Under the pieces are notes generated by a model. That model ran no database searches, was not told the DNA's origin, and saw only the letters and a program-made list of their open reading frames with translations. From Gaiellasilicea sp038324115 (GTDB lineage Bacteria > Actinomycetota > Thermoleophilia > Gaiellales > Gaiellaceae), in NCBI GenBank assembly GCA_038324115.1, contig JBBQHQ010000017.1, positions 1-28,666 of the forward strand: a stretch of 28,666 nucleotides of DNA, written 5' to 3'. The translations under genes and the position numbers were made by a program. This document shows positions 1 through 7,024 of the stretch, piece after piece. Numbering within the stretch: the stretch's first letter is position 1; every line of letters starts with the position of its first letter.

Positions 1-440
1 GACCCCGCCGGCATCGACATCGTCGTCAACACACATCTGCACTTCGACCACTGCGGCGGCAACCACCTCTTCGCCGGCAAGCCGATCTACGTCCAGCGTC
101 CTACGTCCAGCGTCGAGAGCTCGAGGACGCGCGCAGCGAAAACGACTACACCATTCGCGAGTGGGTCGAGGCGCCCGGCGTGCAGTACGTGCCCGTCGAC
201 GGCGAGCTCGAGCTGCTTCCCGGGCTCCGGCTCGTTCCGGCGCCGGGCCACACACGCGGCATGCAGGTGGTCGTTGTCGAGACTGGTGGGCGTCCGGTCA
301 TCGTCGGCGGCGACGTGGCGGTGTGGTTCGGCGAGCTCGACGAGCCGCACACCGAAGGCCAGCTGCGGGTGCGCGCACTCGACCCCGAGCTGGTCTGGCT
401 CGCGCACGAGCACGAGCCGTGGCGGCCCCGCACCGTCTAA
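1..440 (+). pseudogene. metallo-beta-lactamase-fold hydrolase (AHL-lactonase-like), 5'-truncated and frameshifted
   Basis: The window opens inside this gene. Frame 1 reads through the zinc motif HLHFDHCGGN (an HxHxDH signature) to KPIYVQR. Frame 3 then continues with the rest of the fold: a PGHTRGM metal-ligand segment, a GGDVAVW strand and a C-terminal HEHEPW, ending at TAA 438-440. The join is a perfect 14-bp tandem duplication at 87-114. Removing one copy gives an uninterrupted reading (IYVQRRELEDARSEN) like an intact enzyme. The order of elements resembles N-acyl-homoserine lactonase-type hydrolases, but the substrate cannot be read from the sequence. Either the gene is a recent pseudogene, or the duplication is a sequencing or assembly error. 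The real start lies upstream of the window. Confidence 0.85.
87..114 (+). repeat. 14-bp tandem duplication that breaks the hydrolase gene
   Basis: The unit ctacgtccagcgtc occurs at 87-100 and again at 101-114 with no mismatch. Since 14 is not a multiple of 3, the second copy shifts the reading frame of the surrounding hydrolase gene. Confidence 0.95.
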
Positions 441-886
441 GGCATCACGCCGGCGCTCGCTGAGCTCCACGTCCAGGACGGATGTTTCAAGCGATCGCGG
501 CGAGGAGTTCGCAAGTCGCAGTTCGTCGAGCACGGGAGGTTCCGGTCGGGTGGCTCGCCCCTCAAGACAGTGCGGCTACATCGAGAATCCGCTCCAGAGG
601 AGGGGAGAGGTTTGCAAGCTGTCTCGTTAGTTCCGGCCAACTGGACTCGAACCAGCGATCGGTCAAACCCCTTCGATCAACCGCCGTCACGGATCGGGAG
701 GGTTTGAAAGAACGCCCCTCAGGTCCATCGTTGGCTCAACCAAGCGGTGCTCTTCGCCTTCCCGCCGCGAGCGCGCCAGCGCATCCACGGCGCCATCTCC
801 GCAAGCCGGCGCCGTTTGCCAGGAGTCGACGCAGGGGAGATGAACGGGGTCCGGCGCACCCGCGCCGGTCGAGTGCGGAGGATCGA
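441..886. other. 446-bp gene-free stretch between the broken hydrolase and a secreted-protein gene
   Basis: I see no convincing coding region here: the open frames lack a plausible start with a ribosome site and carry no recognisable motif. On the minus strand 641-656 can form a tRNA-like T arm (GCTGG stem, TTCGAGT loop), but no matching acceptor strand, D arm or anticodon arm follows, so at most it is a decayed tRNA or att-site remnant. The last 60-100 bases are presumably the promoter and leader of the next gene. No known riboswitch was recognised. Confidence 0.5.
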
Positions 887-1231
887 ATGATCGGTAAGGC
901 ACGTACGTTTCTCGTGCTGACGCTGACGGCCGCGGCTGTCAGCGTCTTCGCGCTGCCGGTGCAGGCCGCCGGCAACGGACAGAACGGCCCCACCGTCGGC
1001 GACTGCATCTCCGACGTGTTCTACGGCAACGAGCCGAACCAGGCGAACGGCGCCCCCGGAGGCCCGTCGGAGCAGGCGCCCGGCGCCAACGCGGGGAACG
1101 TCGTTCCCTCGCAGTCGCCCGGCCCGAAGGTGACGAACCCGGACGGTTCCGTCCGCCAGGGCCGCTCGGTCGGCGACTACCAGCAGCTCGGAATCAGCAT
1201 CCCCGAGCTCTGCCGCGCCGCCACGCAGTAG
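887..1231 (+). CDS. small secreted protein of unknown function
   Basis: A 114-residue protein. The ATG at 887 is preceded by a GGAGG ribosome site about 6 bases upstream, which favours it over the longer open frame. Residues 1 to about 28 form a clear signal peptide (IGK, a hydrophobic run, then LPVQAAG as likely cleavage region). The mature part of about 85 residues is rich in Gly, Asn, Pro and Gln and has two cysteines (in VGDCIS and ELCRA) that could form a disulfide. It has no enzymatic motif and I do not recognise the family. It stands alone, followed at once by a strong terminator, so it is probably monocistronic. Secretion is well supported. Function is unknown. Confidence 0.75.
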   Translation: MIGKARTFLVLTLTAAAVSVFALPVQAAGNGQNGPTVGDCISDVFYGNEPNQANGAPGGPSEQAPGANAGNVVPSQSPGPKVTNPDGSVRQGRSVGDYQQLGISIPELCRAATQ

Positions 1232-1239
1232 CGCGAGAC

Positions 1240-1271
1240 GGACCGCACGCCCCGTGCGGGGCGTGCGGTCC
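1240..1271 (+). terminator. strong intrinsic terminator after the secreted-protein gene
   Basis: A perfect 14-bp stem (1240-1253 with 1258-1271) closes a GTGC tetraloop and is followed by TTT. It starts 8 bases after the upstream stop codon. Confidence 0.85.
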
Positions 1272-1359
1272 TTTAGTGAGCCTGATCCGCCCGTCGAACC
1301 TCCAGCATGGTCATGCGCTCGGCGCGCCACTCGCCGCCGCGGAAGAAGTTGCGCCTGAG

Positions 1360-1389
1360 TTCGCGGCGCTACCCCGCGCTGCCTACACT
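1360..1389 (+). promoter_or_regulatory. possible promoter of the cupin-TPR gene
   Basis: A TTCGCG -35-like box (1360-1365) and a TACACT -10 box (1384-1389) are 18 bp apart. Transcription would begin near 1396, downstream of the only upstream in-frame ATG (1307), so that ATG would not be in the message. Confidence 0.4.
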
Positions 1390-1432
1390 CGCACCCGCAA
1401 CTGCGACGACAAGGCGAACAAGGGGGCTTTCT

Positions 1433-2074
1433 GTTACCGGCTACTCGATCTCACACGTCGACGACATTCCCGAGCTGGAGTCTCCGGGGGAGAGCCCGAT
1501 GCGGCCGGTCCGGGAGCACTTCGGGATCTCGAGCTTCGGGGTCAACGCCTTTACCGCGAAGGCCGCCGGCGACCGGATCATCAACGAGCACGACGAGGAC
1601 GAGGGGCGCGAGGAGCTCTACCTCGTCACCCGGGGGAGCGCCGTCTTCGAGCTCGACGGCGAGCGCCGGGACGCGCCCCCAGGCACCTTCGTCCTCGTCG
1701 CGCCGAACGTGAACCGGACGGCCATCGCCGAGGAGGCAGGGACGACGATCGTCGTGATGGGCGGGATCGTCGGCAAGGCGTACGACCCGGTGGGATGGGA
1801 GGCGTGGTACCCGCTCCGGAAGCTGCACGAGGCCGGGGATTACGAAGGGGTCGTCGCGCGCGGGCCCGAAGCGATCGAGGCCAGCCCCGACTCGGCGCTG
1901 CTGCACTTCAACCTCGCCTGCTGCGAGAGCCTCACCGGGCGGAGCGCCGACGCGATCGAGCACCTCGGCCGGGCGATCGAGCTCTCAGACCAGTTCAGGA
2001 ACTACGCCGCGAGCGACTCGGATTTCGACGCGGTCCGCGACGACCCCGAGTTCAAGCGGCTGCTCGAGGGCTGA
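1433..2074 (+). CDS. cupin and TPR domain protein with apparent GTT start
   Basis: About 213 residues. The N-terminal half is a single RmlC-type cupin barrel: the segment EHDEDEGREELYLVTRG carries the usual His/Glu pattern, followed by VFELDGE and APPGTFVLVAP. The C-terminal half (from about residue 118) has a TPR-like helical repeat with LHFNLACCESLTG. Such proteins are usually annotated as cupin-domain proteins of unknown ligand. The start is odd: a good AAGGGGG ribosome site (1420-1426) is 6 bases before GTT at 1433, where the N-terminal reading xTGYSISHVDD would be natural with GTG. Options are a non-canonical GTT start, a GTG-to-GTT change, or the in-frame ATG at 1307, which would add 42 residues with no family look. 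Confidence 0.75.
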   Translation, partial: VTGYSISHVDDIPELESPGESPMRPVREHFGISSFGVNAFTAKAAGDRIINEHDEDEGREELYLVTRGSAVFELDGERRDAPPGTFVLVAPNVNRTAIAEEAGTTIVVMGGIVGKAYDPVGWEAWYPLRKLHEAGDYEGVVARGPEAIEASPDSALLHFNLACCESLTGRSADAIEHLGRAIELSDQFRNYAASDSDFDAVRDDPEFKRLLEG

Positions 2075-2105
2075 CCCGGCGTCGTTAACAGACCCTGGTC
2101 GCGGG

Positions 2106-2133
2106 TTGACGCAGAGAGGAGCTCTGTTACCCT
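2106..2133 (+). promoter_or_regulatory. vapBC promoter (leaderless)
   Basis: TTGACG (2106-2111) and TACCCT (2128-2133) are separated by 16 bp. The predicted transcription start falls about at the ATG at 2142, so the antitoxin mRNA should lack a 5' leader. Confidence 0.65.
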
Positions 2134-2154
2134 TACTTCTGATGAAAGAAGTAA
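2133..2154. promoter_or_regulatory. likely VapB/VapBC autoregulatory operator
   Basis: A perfect inverted repeat of 8-bp arms, TTACTTCT and AGAAGTAA, with a 6-bp spacer. It abuts the -10 box and covers the antitoxin start codon. AbrB-type antitoxins with their toxin normally repress their own promoter at such palindromes. Binding by this protein is inferred. Confidence 0.65.
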
Positions 2155-2387
2155 AGAAACGTCGTCGGGGGTTCACTCGGATCAGCGCCAAGCACCAGGC
2201 AACCATTCCCGTGCAGGCTCTCAAAGACGCCGGGTTGAAGCCGGGTGACGAGGTCCGCGTCGTCGCCGACGGGCAGGGGCGCCTCCTGCTGGAGCGGGAC
2301 GTCAACCTCGTCGAGCGACACGCCGGCGCGCTTCGAGGCGTGTACGAGCGCGGCGAGCTCGACCGCCTCCGTGACGAGTGGCGCTAG
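2142..2387 (+). CDS. AbrB/SpoVT-type antitoxin (VapB-like)
   Basis: 81 residues. The N-terminal half is a swapped-hairpin AbrB DNA-binding domain: RISAKHQATIPVQALKDAG, then LKPGDEVRVV and RLLLER. The C-terminal helix region (LVERHAGALRGVYERGEL) should wrap and inhibit the toxin. The ATG at 2142 was chosen over the upstream GTG-class start at 2106 because the latter lies on the promoter. The gene overlaps the downstream PIN toxin gene by 10 bp, the standard antitoxin-first arrangement. It should neutralise the toxin and repress the operon through the palindrome spanning its own start codon. Confidence 0.88.
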   Translation: MKEVKKRRRGFTRISAKHQATIPVQALKDAGLKPGDEVRVVADGQGRLLLERDVNLVERHAGALRGVYERGELDRLRDEWR

Positions 2388-2776
2388 TCGTCCTCGACGC
2401 ATCCGTCGTGATCGCGTTCCTCGACTCCGACGACACGCTCCACGACGCCGCGGTGGCGGCGCTGACCGAACACCAGCACGACGAGCTGATGATCCCGGCC
2501 TCCGTCTACGCCGAGATCCTGGTCGGCCCGTACCGCCGCGGCGCCGGGCGCGAGACGGAGGTCGACGCGTTCCTCACGGACTTCGCCATTCGGATCGAGC
2601 CGATCTCACCCGCGATCGCTCGGTCGGCGGCGCAGCTCCGGAGCGAGTCCAGGAGCCTGCGGTTGCCGGACGCGTTCGTGCTCGCGACGGCCGACGAGGT
2701 GGATGCCGCCACGGTGCTGACGGGTGACGGGTCGTGGGCGTCGCTGAGCGGACGGGTGAAGCTCGTCCGGGCCTAG
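2378..2776 (+). CDS. PIN-domain ribonuclease toxin (VapC-like)
   Basis: 132 residues, a normal VapC length. The acidic metal site of PIN nucleases is complete: D7 in VVLDASVVIAFLD, E46 in VYAEILVG, D98 in LPDAFVLATA and D117 in LTGDGSW. VapC toxins cut tRNA or rRNA using Mg2+, and the RNA target here is unknown. The GTG start at 2378 lies inside the antitoxin gene, indicating translational coupling. All catalytic residues are present, so the toxin is expected to be active when free of antitoxin. The stop overlaps by 4 bp the end of the convergent TfoX-N gene. Confidence 0.9.
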   Translation: MALVVLDASVVIAFLDSDDTLHDAAVAALTEHQHDELMIPASVYAEILVGPYRRGAGRETEVDAFLTDFAIRIEPISPAIARSAAQLRSESRSLRLPDAFVLATADEVDAATVLTGDGSWASLSGRVKLVRA

Positions 2777-3108
2777 CGCTTCGCGGGAAGCGAGCGGGCG
2801 TAGCGCGCGCCGCGCTCGACCCACGCCGCCAGCTCCTCGTCCGTCGCGAGGTGCTCCACATCGACGCGGAGCCAGCCGCGCATCTCGCGGCCGCGCATCT
2901 CCATCGGGTAGGCCTCCGTCGTCTCGATCAGCGCGTCCGACCCGTCCGGGTCGACGCGGATCATCGCCCCTCCTTGGCCGCTCGCAGCGACGGCCATGTT
3001 CCCGCCGACCAGGAAGGCGAGCCCGCCGAACATCTTCTGCTCCGTCAGGCCAGGCTCGCTCCCGAGCAGCTCCCGGATGCGGCCGGCCAGATCCTCGTCG
3101 TACGCCAC
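2773..3108 (-). CDS. TfoX N-terminal domain protein
   Basis: 111 residues starting at GTG 3108. The sequence follows the TfoX/Sxy N-terminal domain: RIRELLGSEPGLTEQKMFGG, LAFLVGGNMAVA, and a C-terminal MRGWLRVDVEHLATDEELAAWV. Stand-alone TfoX-N proteins are common in actinobacteria. Unlike the gammaproteobacterial competence regulator, they lack the C-terminal domain and have no proven role. It is transcribed convergently with vapC and divergently from the peroxiredoxin gene. Confidence 0.85.
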   Translation of the reverse strand: MAYDEDLAGRIRELLGSEPGLTEQKMFGGLAFLVGGNMAVAASGQGGAMIRVDPDGSDALIETTEAYPMEMRGREMRGWLRVDVEHLATDEELAAWVERGARYARSLPAKR

Positions 3109-3204
3109 CCCCGGATCGTAGTACGGCTGTATCGTCGCCGCGGGTCGAATCGATCCACTACACTTTGGATAGTTTTAGCTCAGTCACGACGGAGGAGATG
3201 GCAG

Positions 3205-3864
3205 ATGACATTGACAATCGGTCAGGACGCACCTGACTTCAAGGTCGAGAGCACCGAGGGGCCGCTCAGCTTCCACGAGTGGCTGGGCGACTCCTGGGGC
3301 GTGCTCTTCTCGCACCCGAAGGACTTCACGCCCGTGTGCACGACCGAGCTCGGCTACATGGCCTCGATCAAGCCGGAGTTCGACAAGCGGAACGTGAAAA
3401 TCGTCGGCCTCTCGGTCGACGCGACGGACGACCACGAGCGGTGGGCGCGCGACATCGAGGAGACGCAGGGGACGGCGCCCAACTACCCGATTATCGGCGA
3501 CTCCGACTTCACCGTCTCGAAGCTCTACGGGATGCTGCCCGCGAGCGTCGGGGGCGAGGCGAAGGACCGGACGGCGGCCGACAACCAGACGGTGCGGAAC
3601 GTCTACGTGATCGGGCCGGACAAGAAGATCAAGCTCGTCCTCGTCTACCCGATGACGACGGGGCGCAACTTCGACGAGGTGCTGCGCGTGATCGACTCGC
3701 TCCAGCTGACCGCGAAGCACAAGGTCTCGACGCCCGCCCAGTGGCAGCCAGGCGACGACGTGATCATCGCGGGCTCGGTCTCGAACGACGAGGCGAAGGA
3801 GCTCTTCCCGGACGGCTGGGAGTCGCCCAAGCCGTACATCCGGATCGTCAAGCAGCCGAGCTGA
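3205..3864 (+). CDS. 1-Cys peroxiredoxin (Prx6 type)
   Basis: 219 residues. It reduces hydrogen peroxide and organic peroxides in the cytoplasm. The active-site motif is HPKDFTPVCTTE with peroxidatic C45, preceded by P38 and T42 as the PxxxTxxC rule requires. C45 is the only cysteine in the protein, so there is no resolving cysteine and an outside thiol must recycle it. The C-terminal extension (STPAQWQPGDD, then PYIRIVKQPS) is typical of the Prx6 subfamily and fits the usual 210-220 residue length. The start is ATG 3205, preceded by GGAGGAG. The upstream AT-richer segment (3155-3180, with TACACT and GGATAG) probably holds the promoter, but no good -35 box is visible. Confidence 0.93.
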   Translation: MTLTIGQDAPDFKVESTEGPLSFHEWLGDSWGVLFSHPKDFTPVCTTELGYMASIKPEFDKRNVKIVGLSVDATDDHERWARDIEETQGTAPNYPIIGDSDFTVSKLYGMLPASVGGEAKDRTAADNQTVRNVYVIGPDKKIKLVLVYPMTTGRNFDEVLRVIDSLQLTAKHKVSTPAQWQPGDDVIIAGSVSNDEAKELFPDGWESPKPYIRIVKQPS

Positions 3865-3906
3865 GCGGAGGGAGGGCGGCGCCGGCCGGTGCCGCCCTCC
3901 CTCCGC
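3865..3906 (+). terminator. long GC hairpin after the peroxiredoxin gene
   Basis: Directly after the stop codon, 3865-3880 pairs perfectly with 3891-3906 (16 bp) around a 10-base loop. There is no T-run after it (CAAAAG), so it is either a hairpin-only terminator or an mRNA-stabilising 3' end. Confidence 0.7.
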
Positions 3907-3926
3907 CAAAAGTCGCGGTTCGTCTC

Positions 3927-3955
3927 TTGACGAGGAGATGGACCTCCGCAACACT
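3927..3955 (+). promoter_or_regulatory. promoter of the PAS-domain gene
   Basis: TTGACG (3927-3932), a 17-bp spacer and AACACT (3950-3955). This leaves a 40-50 base leader before the ATG at 4006, with no clear ribosome site in it. Confidence 0.5.
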
Positions 3956-4005
3956 GCTCCCCGGACACCCCCTGCCCCCGGGTCCCTTGCGCAACCTCAG
4001 ACCCG

Positions 4006-4383
4006 ATGTCGACAGCGAACCAGCCCCACACCGATCCGAGCGACCCCTTCATCCAGCAGCTGCTGCTGGGCGAAGCCATCGACGGCGCCGCCGCACTCGT
4101 CTTCGTCGCCGACGAGGAGATGCGCTATCTGGCCGTCAACGACGGGGCCTGCGCCACGCTCGGCTACACGCGGGAAGAGCTGCTGCGGCTGCGCGTGCCC
4201 GACATCGTCGTCACCGAGGAGGCACCGGAGCTCTACGGCGCGATGGTGCAGTTGGGGAAGCACCACGGCTCGGTCGTCCTCCGCCGCCGCGACGGCGGAG
4301 AGCTGCGCTTCCGGTACCGCGCCAGCCAGGTGACGGTCTCGACGTTCACCTACTACGTCAGCGTCGGGTTCGTCGAGGACTGA
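4006..4383 (+). CDS. single-domain PAS protein
   Basis: 125 residues that are almost entirely one PAS domain: LVFVADEEMRYLAVNDGACATLGYT, REELLRLRVPDIV, then the central strands VVLRRRDGGELRFRYRASQV. No kinase, cyclase, DNA-binding or GGDEF part follows, so it must act by binding a partner or ligand. The cofactor is not predictable; the Cys in GACATLG is not in a LOV GRNCRFLQ context. The 3' end overlaps the convergent TetR gene by 31 bp. It could be a small sensor for a nearby two-component system, but none is in the window. Confidence 0.8.
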   Translation: MSTANQPHTDPSDPFIQQLLLGEAIDGAAALVFVADEEMRYLAVNDGACATLGYTREELLRLRVPDIVVTEEAPELYGAMVQLGKHHGSVVLRRRDGGELRFRYRASQVTVSTFTYYVSVGFVED

Positions 4384-5066
4384 ACGGCGCCCGCGTCCAA
4401 CCTCCGCCCGAGTCCCTCAAGGATCAGGTCGAGGCCGAACGCGAACTCACGCTGCTCCTCGGGGCCGAGCCCGTCGACGTGCTGGTGGATGTGCTCGACG
4501 AGGTGAGGGAACTCGCCCTCGGGGAGCGCCTGGAGCACGACGCCCGCCAGATCCTCCAGTTCCTCGCCGCCGCCCGAGTGGCCGAGCTCCCAGAGCGTGA
4601 ACCCGAGGATGTGGCTGTCGAGCGCGTGGTAGGCGTGGTAGGCGAGTGCGGGCGGGAAGCCGGCCTCGCGCAGGCGGCCGAGCAGCCACTCCATCGCTCG
4701 CATCCGCGCGTTCGGCACGGTGGACGGCGGCGGGGAGGACATCACGACCTCGCACGCCCACGGATGACGGACGAACGCGTCGTGGGCGGAGATCGCAAAG
4801 GCCCGGATCGACGACTCCCACTCGCCAGGGCCGACCGGCAGCTCGATCACCTCGAGCACACGGTCGGCGATCCCAGCGACGATCTCGGCCTTGTTCGCGA
4901 CGTGGTTGTAGAGCGACATCGCCTCGACCCCGAGCGCCTGCGCGAGCCGCCGCATCGACAGCGCCTCGAGGCCGCCGCTGTCCGCGATCGCGATCGCCGC
5001 GTCGAGCACCCGCTCACGGCTGAGCGGTGTCCGGGGGCGGGGAGTGGGGGTCGGCTCGGATGTCAC
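4353..5066 (-). CDS. TetR-family repressor
   Basis: 237 residues from GTG 5066. The N-terminal HTH lies at about residues 37-56 (RRLAQALGVEAMSLYNHV), preceded by RERVLDAAIAIAD. The rest is an all-helical ligand-binding and dimer domain resembling the TetR_C class seen with tetracycline- or drug-type regulators. It is divergent from the oxidoreductase gene at 5107 with only 40 bp between the starts. Two near-identical partial palindromes in that gap are the likely operators, so the protein probably represses the oxidoreductase and itself. The inducer is unknown but may be an electrophile or quinone that the enzyme reduces. Confidence 0.9.
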   Translation of the reverse strand: MTSEPTPTPRPRTPLSRERVLDAAIAIADSGGLEALSMRRLAQALGVEAMSLYNHVANKAEIVAGIADRVLEVIELPVGPGEWESSIRAFAISAHDAFVRHPWACEVVMSSPPPSTVPNARMRAMEWLLGRLREAGFPPALAYHAYHALDSHILGFTLWELGHSGGGEELEDLAGVVLQALPEGEFPHLVEHIHQHVDGLGPEEQREFAFGLDLILEGLGRRLDAGAVQSSTNPTLT

Positions 5067-5068
5067 GC

Positions 5069-5097
5069 TTGACAGACTTACGGTGTACGTCTAGGCT
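5069..5097 (+). promoter_or_regulatory. strong leaderless promoter of the oxidoreductase gene
   Basis: A consensus TTGACA (5069-5074), a 17-bp spacer and TAGGCT (5092-5097). The transcription start should lie at 5104-5107, essentially on the GTG at 5107, so the mRNA is predicted to be leaderless. Confidence 0.75.
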
Positions 5098-5113
5098 GAA
5101 CTTACAGTGTATG
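5077..5113. promoter_or_regulatory. two TetR-type operators 24 bp apart
   Basis: CTTACggtGTACG (5077-5089) and CTTACagtGTATG (5101-5113) are each imperfect palindromes with 5-bp arms and a 3-bp centre. They share a longer direct repeat starting ACTTAC. The first lies between the -35 and -10 boxes. The second covers the transcription start and start codon. Two repressor dimers on nearly the same face would block the promoter fully. Confidence 0.7.
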
Positions 5114-6075
5114 TCTTCGCCCAGGATGCGTACGGTCCTCCCGCCGGCCTCGAGCTCCGCGAGATCGAGCGCCCCGAGCTCGACGACGACGGGATCCTCG
5201 TCCGGGTGCACGCCGCCGCGCTGAACCCATTCGACTGGCACGTGCTGCGCGGGCTCCCGTACCTCGTCCGGCTCGGCGAGGGGCTCCGGCGGCCGAAGCG
5301 GAGCGTCCGCGGCGTCGACATGGCGGGCCGTGTCGAGGCGGTCGGGAGGAACGTGACGCAGGTGCAGCCGGGCGACGAGGTGCTCGGCTGGGGCCGCTGG
5401 GGCGCCCTCGGCGAGTACGAGCGGGCCGGTGAGGACACCTGCGTGCCGAAGTCCGCCCGACTCACGTTCGAGGAGGCCGCCGGGTTGCCGCTGGCCGGCT
5501 GCACTGCGCTCCAGGGGCTGCGCGACATCGGGCGGCTCGAAGCCGGGCAGCGCGTGCTCGTCAACGGCGCCTCGGGCGGGGTCGGGACGCTCGCCGTCCA
5601 GATCGCGAAGGCGCTCGGTGCCGAGGTGACGGGCGTCTGCAGCACCGTGAACGTCGAGCTCGTCCGCTCGCTCGGCGCCGACGACGTCGTCGACTACACG
5701 GTCGAGGACTTCTCGCGGCGCGGACAGCGCTACGACCTCGTCCTCGACTGCGTCGGCAACCGCTCCCTGCCGGCGCTGCGCCGCACGGCCACACCCACGG
5801 GCACCGTCGTGCTCCTCGGCGGCGGGAAGGGGAACTGGCTCGGGCCGCTGGCGCTCCCGTTCCGCGCCGTCGTCGTCTCGCCCTTCGTGGGCCAGCGGCT
5901 GCGGCCCTTCCTCGCGAGCATGCGCCGGGATGACGTCCTCTTCCTCACCGGGCTCGTCGATGCGGGCACGCTGGCGCCGGTGCTCGACCGGACGTATCCG
6001 CTCCGCGAGGCCCCGGCCGCGATCGAGTACCTCGAGGAGGGTCACGCCCGCGGCAAGGTCGTGATCGCCGTCTAG
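5107..6075 (+). CDS. NADP-dependent quinone oxidoreductase-like enzyme (zinc-free MDR family)
   Basis: 322 residues with GTG start at 5107; the nearby ATG is out of frame. The N-terminal catalytic domain has the MDR pattern LVRVHAAALNPFDWHVLRG and GVDMAGRVEAVG. The Rossmann fold begins with VLVNGASGGVG (residues about 151-160), followed by QIAKALGAEVTGVCST and LGADDVVDY. The catalytic and structural zinc ligands of alcohol dehydrogenases are missing, which places it with zeta-crystallin/quinone-oxidoreductase types that use NADPH to reduce quinones or enones. It is controlled by the divergent TetR protein, which suggests detoxification of an electrophile. The exact substrate is unknown. Confidence 0.88.
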   Translation: MYVFAQDAYGPPAGLELREIERPELDDDGILVRVHAAALNPFDWHVLRGLPYLVRLGEGLRRPKRSVRGVDMAGRVEAVGRNVTQVQPGDEVLGWGRWGALGEYERAGEDTCVPKSARLTFEEAAGLPLAGCTALQGLRDIGRLEAGQRVLVNGASGGVGTLAVQIAKALGAEVTGVCSTVNVELVRSLGADDVVDYTVEDFSRRGQRYDLVLDCVGNRSLPALRRTATPTGTVVLLGGGKGNWLGPLALPFRAVVVSPFVGQRLRPFLASMRRDDVLFLTGLVDAGTLAPVLDRTYPLREAPAAIEYLEEGHARGKVVIAV

Positions 6076-6127
6076 CTCCGTCCACGCGTTCAGGCGCCGT
6101 TCACAAGCCCGGGCGTACCGTCGAGGC

Positions 6128-7024
6128 ATGCTGCCGGTGGAAGTTCGAGGCCTCGTCAAGCGCTACGGCGACAGCGCCGTCGTCGACTCGGTCGACCTGA
6201 CCGTCGAGGAGGGCGACATCTACGGCTATCTCGGCCCGAACGGGGCCGGGAAGACGACGACCCTGCGGATGCTGCTCGGCCTGATCCGGCGCGACGGCGG
6301 CACGGTGCGGCTCTTCGGCCGTGACCCGGCCGAGGGGATCGCCGCGCTCGAAGGCGTCGCGGGCTTCGTCGAGTCGCCGACCTTCTACCCCTACCTGACG
6401 GGCCGGGAGAACCTCCGCCTGCTCGGCTCGCTCGACGGCCGGGCCGACCGGCTCGTCGTGGACGGGGTGCTCGACCGCGTCGGCCTGCTCGACCGCGCCG
6501 GCGACCGCGTCGGCACCTACTCGCTCGGGATGCGGCAGCGGCTCGGGATCGCCGCCTCGCTGATGCGCTCCCCGAGGCTGCTCGTGCTCGACGAGCCCGC
6601 GAACGGGCTCGACCCCGCCGGGATGCGGGACATGCGCACCCTCGTCTCGGGCCTGCCCGAACAGGGCGTGACGGTGGTCTACTCGAGCCATCTCCTCGCC
6701 GACGTCGAGGAGGTCTGCAACCGCGTGGCGATCGTCAACAACGGCCGGATCGCCTTCGAGGGCCGCCTGGACGAGCTTCGCGCGAGCTCCGGCGGCGCCT
6801 ACCGCATCGAGACCGGGAACGACCTGCTCGCGCTCGCCACCCTGCGCGCGAACGGCGCTCCCGAGGCTCGGCTCGAGCGCGGCGTGCTCTGGTTCGACGG
6901 CCCGCAGCCGGTCGTCGACCGGATCACGATCGCGCTCGGCCGTGCCGGCATCCCGGTCCGGCAGCTCGCCCGGGAGCAGCGCTCGCTCGAGGACCTCTTC
7001 TTCACCGTGACCGAGGCGGCATGA
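6128..7024 (+). CDS. ABC-2 type exporter, ATP-binding subunit
   Basis: 298 residues. A complete ABC ATPase: Walker A GPNGAGKT at 36-43, signature SLGMRQ at 132-137, Walker B LLVLDEP at 151-157, and the switch His in YSSHLLADVEE. The 80-90 residues after the core (from VAIVNNGRIAFEG) form the C-terminal extension common in DrrA/CcmA-like exporters, ending LEDLFFTVTEAA. Two such subunits should pair with the membrane subunit encoded next, overlapping by 4 bp (ATGA). The substrate may be an antibiotic or lipid, but no clue is present. The ATG lies only 8 bases after a TACCGT box, so a leaderless message is possible. Confidence 0.93.
   Translation: MLPVEVRGLVKRYGDSAVVDSVDLTVEEGDIYGYLGPNGAGKTTTLRMLLGLIRRDGGTVRLFGRDPAEGIAALEGVAGFVESPTFYPYLTGRENLRLLGSLDGRADRLVVDGVLDRVGLLDRAGDRVGTYSLGMRQRLGIAASLMRSPRLLVLDEPANGLDPAGMRDMRTLVSGLPEQGVTVVYSSHLLADVEEVCNRVAIVNNGRIAFEGRLDELRASSGGAYRIETGNDLLALATLRANGAPEARLERGVLWFDGPQPVVDRITIALGRAGIPVRQLAREQRSLEDLFFTVTEAA

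Noticed and set aside
641..700. tRNA gene on the minus strand
   Set aside because: Only a T-arm-like 16-mer with a following TGGCCGG strand is present. No partner acceptor strand, D arm or anticodon arm could be found upstream, so at most a remnant.
482..886. Long N-terminal extension of the secreted protein
   Set aside because: It would bury a clear signal peptide inside the protein, and the ATG at 887 has its own ribosome site.
3279..5072. 597-residue plus-strand open frame
   Set aside because: It crosses the peroxiredoxin and PAS genes in another frame and lies antisense to the TetR gene; composition is Arg-rich, as expected for a GC-rich shadow frame.
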